From: Veillonellaceae bacterium
GTDB taxonomy: Bacteria > Bacillota_C > Negativicutes > Veillonellales > Veillonellaceae
Direction of reading: 5' to 3'
Assembly (NCBI GenBank): GCA_902834965.1
Contig: CADFKY010000033.1
Location: 1 to 9,262 of the forward strand
DNA: 9,262 nucleotides
This document shows, piece after piece, positions 7,959-9,262 of the stretch (position 1 is the first letter of the stretch; each line of letters starts with the position of its first letter). The notes beneath the pieces were generated by a model. The model was not told the origin of the DNA. It was given only the letters and a program-made list of their open reading frames with translations, and made no database searches. A program made the position numbers and the translations under genes.

Positions 7959-8813
7959 ATGAATCAATTTGTAAAACGTATAGATGTTAAAGGACCTCAT
8001 GGTACTTGGTCTTATGAAACTCCTAATTGGGCAGATCGTTTTCCTATTACAATAGGTGATACGTACCGTCATGGTGGTGTATCTCAAGAGCCCTATGAAT
8101 CACTAAATTTAGCATTTCACGTAGGGGATGAGCCTAAGTATGTTCGTGAAAACCGTGCTATTATTGCTGAATATTTAGGTGTTGAACCAAAACGTATTTC
8201 TTGTGGTAATCAAGTACATGGTTTAAAAGCTGTAGAAATCACAGAAGCTCTCGTTGGTGCTGGAGCCTTTGGAGAGGATACAGCAATCGCCGATTGTGAT
8301 GCTGTATTTACAAAATTACCGAATGTACCGCTATTTTTATTTACTGCTGATTGTGTAGCTGTAGGTATTTATGATGCTAAGCATCACGCTATCGCTACGG
8401 TACATGCAGGCTGGCGCGGAGCGATAGGACATTTGCCAGTTCTTACTATTGAATCTATGAAAGAGGCTTATGGTACGGAGTTCAAAGATTGTTATATTTA
8501 TCTTGGATCTAGTATTGGACCAGAATCCTTTGAAGTCGATGTAGAGTTAGGGAAACGTTTTGAATTAGCTTGGCGTGGTATGACCGACCGTAGTGTGGCT
8601 GATATTGTAAACTATCCAGGTGATAAACTAGATAAAGCCTATATTAACTTATGGAACTTTATCGCCGAAGGACTTTTGGTGAATGGTGTTCCTAAAGAAC
8701 ATATTGCTATTGGTGGTACCGATACAGTAACAGATAGAGATTGTTATTCCTATCGTCGGGAATCTGGTAAAACAGGTCGCATGGCTTTATTTGGTATGCT
8801 ACAAGAACGGTAG
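7959..8813 (+). CDS. pgeF: Peptidoglycan editing factor PgeF (YfiH/YlmD, laccase-domain, DUF152)
   Basis: PgeF family proteins are multicopper-oxidase-like-named but zinc-dependent enzymes. E. coli YfiH prevents L-serine from replacing L-alanine in peptidoglycan precursors, while other members have purine nucleoside phosphorylase or adenosine deaminase activity. The 284-residue length is normal. Metal-ligand positions are visible: H87 in CGNQVHG, C132 in FTADCVAVGIYD and H149 in TVHAGWRG. The C-terminal signature CYSYRRESGKTGRMA (262-276) is intact. No signal peptide is present, so it is cytoplasmic. The ATG is set by AGGAGG (7948-7953) five bases upstream, overlapping the stop of the radical SAM gene; nine bases separate the genes, so they form one transcription unit. 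It is followed by yggS, as ylmD is by ylmE in Bacillus. Which of the family's activities dominates cannot be told from sequence. Confidence 0.93.
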   Translation: MNQFVKRIDVKGPHGTWSYETPNWADRFPITIGDTYRHGGVSQEPYESLNLAFHVGDEPKYVRENRAIIAEYLGVEPKRISCGNQVHGLKAVEITEALVGAGAFGEDTAIADCDAVFTKLPNVPLFLFTADCVAVGIYDAKHHAIATVHAGWRGAIGHLPVLTIESMKEAYGTEFKDCYIYLGSSIGPESFEVDVELGKRFELAWRGMTDRSVADIVNYPGDKLDKAYINLWNFIAEGLLVNGVPKEHIAIGGTDTVTDRDCYSYRRESGKTGRMALFGMLQER

Positions 8814-8833
8814 TATATACATACATAGATTTA

Positions 8834-8851
8834 TAGGCTTTATAAGGCCTA
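8834..8851 (+). repeat. Short hairpin after pgeF
   Basis: TAGGCTT (8834-8840) pairs with AAGGCCTA (8845-8851), with one T-G wobble and a TATA loop; seven pairs form once the register is aligned. AAATGATG follows rather than a T-run, so it is at best a weak, non-canonical terminator. It lies 20 bases past the pgeF stop. Confidence 0.35.
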
Positions 8852-8856
8852 AATGA

Positions 8857-8885
8857 TGTACAATCAATAATAAATACTATATAAT
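8857..8885 (+). promoter_or_regulatory. Promoter in front of yggS
   Basis: TGTACA (8857-8862, four of six to TTGACA) is followed after 17 bases by a perfect TATAAT (8880-8885). Transcription would begin near 8892, giving a leader of about 50 bases. The 130-base gap and this promoter suggest that yggS, and probably division genes beyond the window, can be transcribed independently of pgeF. The segment is very AT-rich, which lowers certainty. Confidence 0.6.
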
Positions 8886-8943
8886 AGAATAGTCTATACA
8901 AATATATTTTATGGTTTTTAAATATAGATTGAAGGGGAATCAC

Positions 8944-9262
8944 ATGATTGAAGAATCCCTACACGCTATACAGCAGCGCATGGCAGATGCTATGGCGCGC
9001 GTTGGTCGCGTAGATACAGCATTATTAGTAGCTGTTACTAAGAATCACCCTGTATCAGCGGTGGAAGAGGTCGCATGTCTCGGTGTTACTCATGTGGGGG
9101 AAAATCGAGTACAAGAGGCTAAAGAAAAACAGCTCACCTATAAAGGTCCAGCATTAACATGGCACTTGATTGGTCATTTACAGGTCAATAAGGTGCGTCA
9201 AGCGGTGCCTATGTTTGATTTAATTCATTCTGTAGACAGCCGTAAATTATTAGATGAAATCG
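8944..9262 (+). CDS. YggS/YlmE/PROSC-type pyridoxal phosphate homeostasis protein (5' part, cut by window end)
   Basis: An open frame from the ATG at 8944 runs 106 codons without a stop to the window edge; full members have about 220-235 residues, so roughly half is present. The visible sequence matches the PLP-binding TIM-barrel family. LLVAVTKNH (27-35) contains K33, the lysine that binds PLP. VGENRVQEAKEK, WHLIGHLQVNKV and LIHSVDSRKLLDEI are hallmark blocks. The family binds PLP and helps keep vitamin B6 and amino/keto acid pools balanced, without a defined catalytic reaction; its loss in other bacteria perturbs branched-chain amino acid metabolism. The start is supported by AAGGGG (8932-8937) six bases upstream. 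Following pgeF, it fits the ylmD-ylmE arrangement that often precedes sepF. Confidence 0.93.
   Translation, partial: MIEESLHAIQQRMADAMARVGRVDTALLVAVTKNHPVSAVEEVACLGVTHVGENRVQEAKEKQLTYKGPALTWHLIGHLQVNKVRQAVPMFDLIHSVDSRKLLDEI

Noticed and set aside
7821..8087. Minus-strand open frame spanning the radical SAM-pgeF junction
   Set aside because: It is antisense to two clear genes and lacks a supporting ribosome binding site or domain pattern.
8707..8943. Minus-strand open frame after pgeF
   Set aside because: It overlaps the pgeF 3' end antisense and covers the AT-rich promoter region of yggS; composition is Tyr/Ile-rich noise.

Overview
The window looks like chromosomal DNA from a low-to-medium G+C member of the Firmicutes lineage. 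The protein sequences and gene style fit Negativicutes, possibly Veillonella. This is an inference from AT-leaning codon use, strong AAGGAGG-type ribosome binding sites and the protein families present; no marker such as rRNA is here. All ten genes lie on the + strand and are densely packed. I see no mobile element, CRISPR array, tRNA, rRNA or prophage gene.

Region 1 (2-4258) is a branched-chain amino acid block. ilvB (acetolactate synthase large subunit) overlaps ilvN (its regulatory subunit) by one base. Eleven bases later comes an ABC ATPase with no membrane partner in view. A 184-base AT-rich gap with a promoter-like sequence then leads to ilvC (ketol-acid reductoisomerase). IlvBN and IlvC catalyse the first two steps common to valine, leucine and isoleucine synthesis. 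ilvC ends in three consecutive hairpins, the last a strong intrinsic terminator.

Region 2 (4260-6205) holds three small envelope-type genes. The first is a monocistronic single-pass membrane protein of unknown function with its own promoter and terminator. The other two are a tightly spaced DUF3290/DUF421 (YetF-like) membrane pair behind a perfect extended -10 promoter.

Region 3 (6222-9262) holds a TIGR03960-type radical SAM protein with an N-terminal cobalamin-binding-like domain, the peptidoglycan editing factor pgeF (YfiH/YlmD), and the first 106 codons of a YggS/YlmE-type PLP-homeostasis protein cut by the window edge. The pgeF-yggS order matches the ylmD-ylmE order that precedes sepF in many Gram-positive bacteria, so cell-division genes may follow outside the window.

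Most of the window is ordinary housekeeping DNA, and I do not find convincing evidence of a new defence, mobile or biosynthetic system. The points most worth a second look are the orphan ABC ATPase inside the ilv cluster, the hairpin cluster after ilvC, the unexplained ilvC leader, the uncharacterised membrane genes, and a U-tract-less hairpin just before the radical SAM gene.
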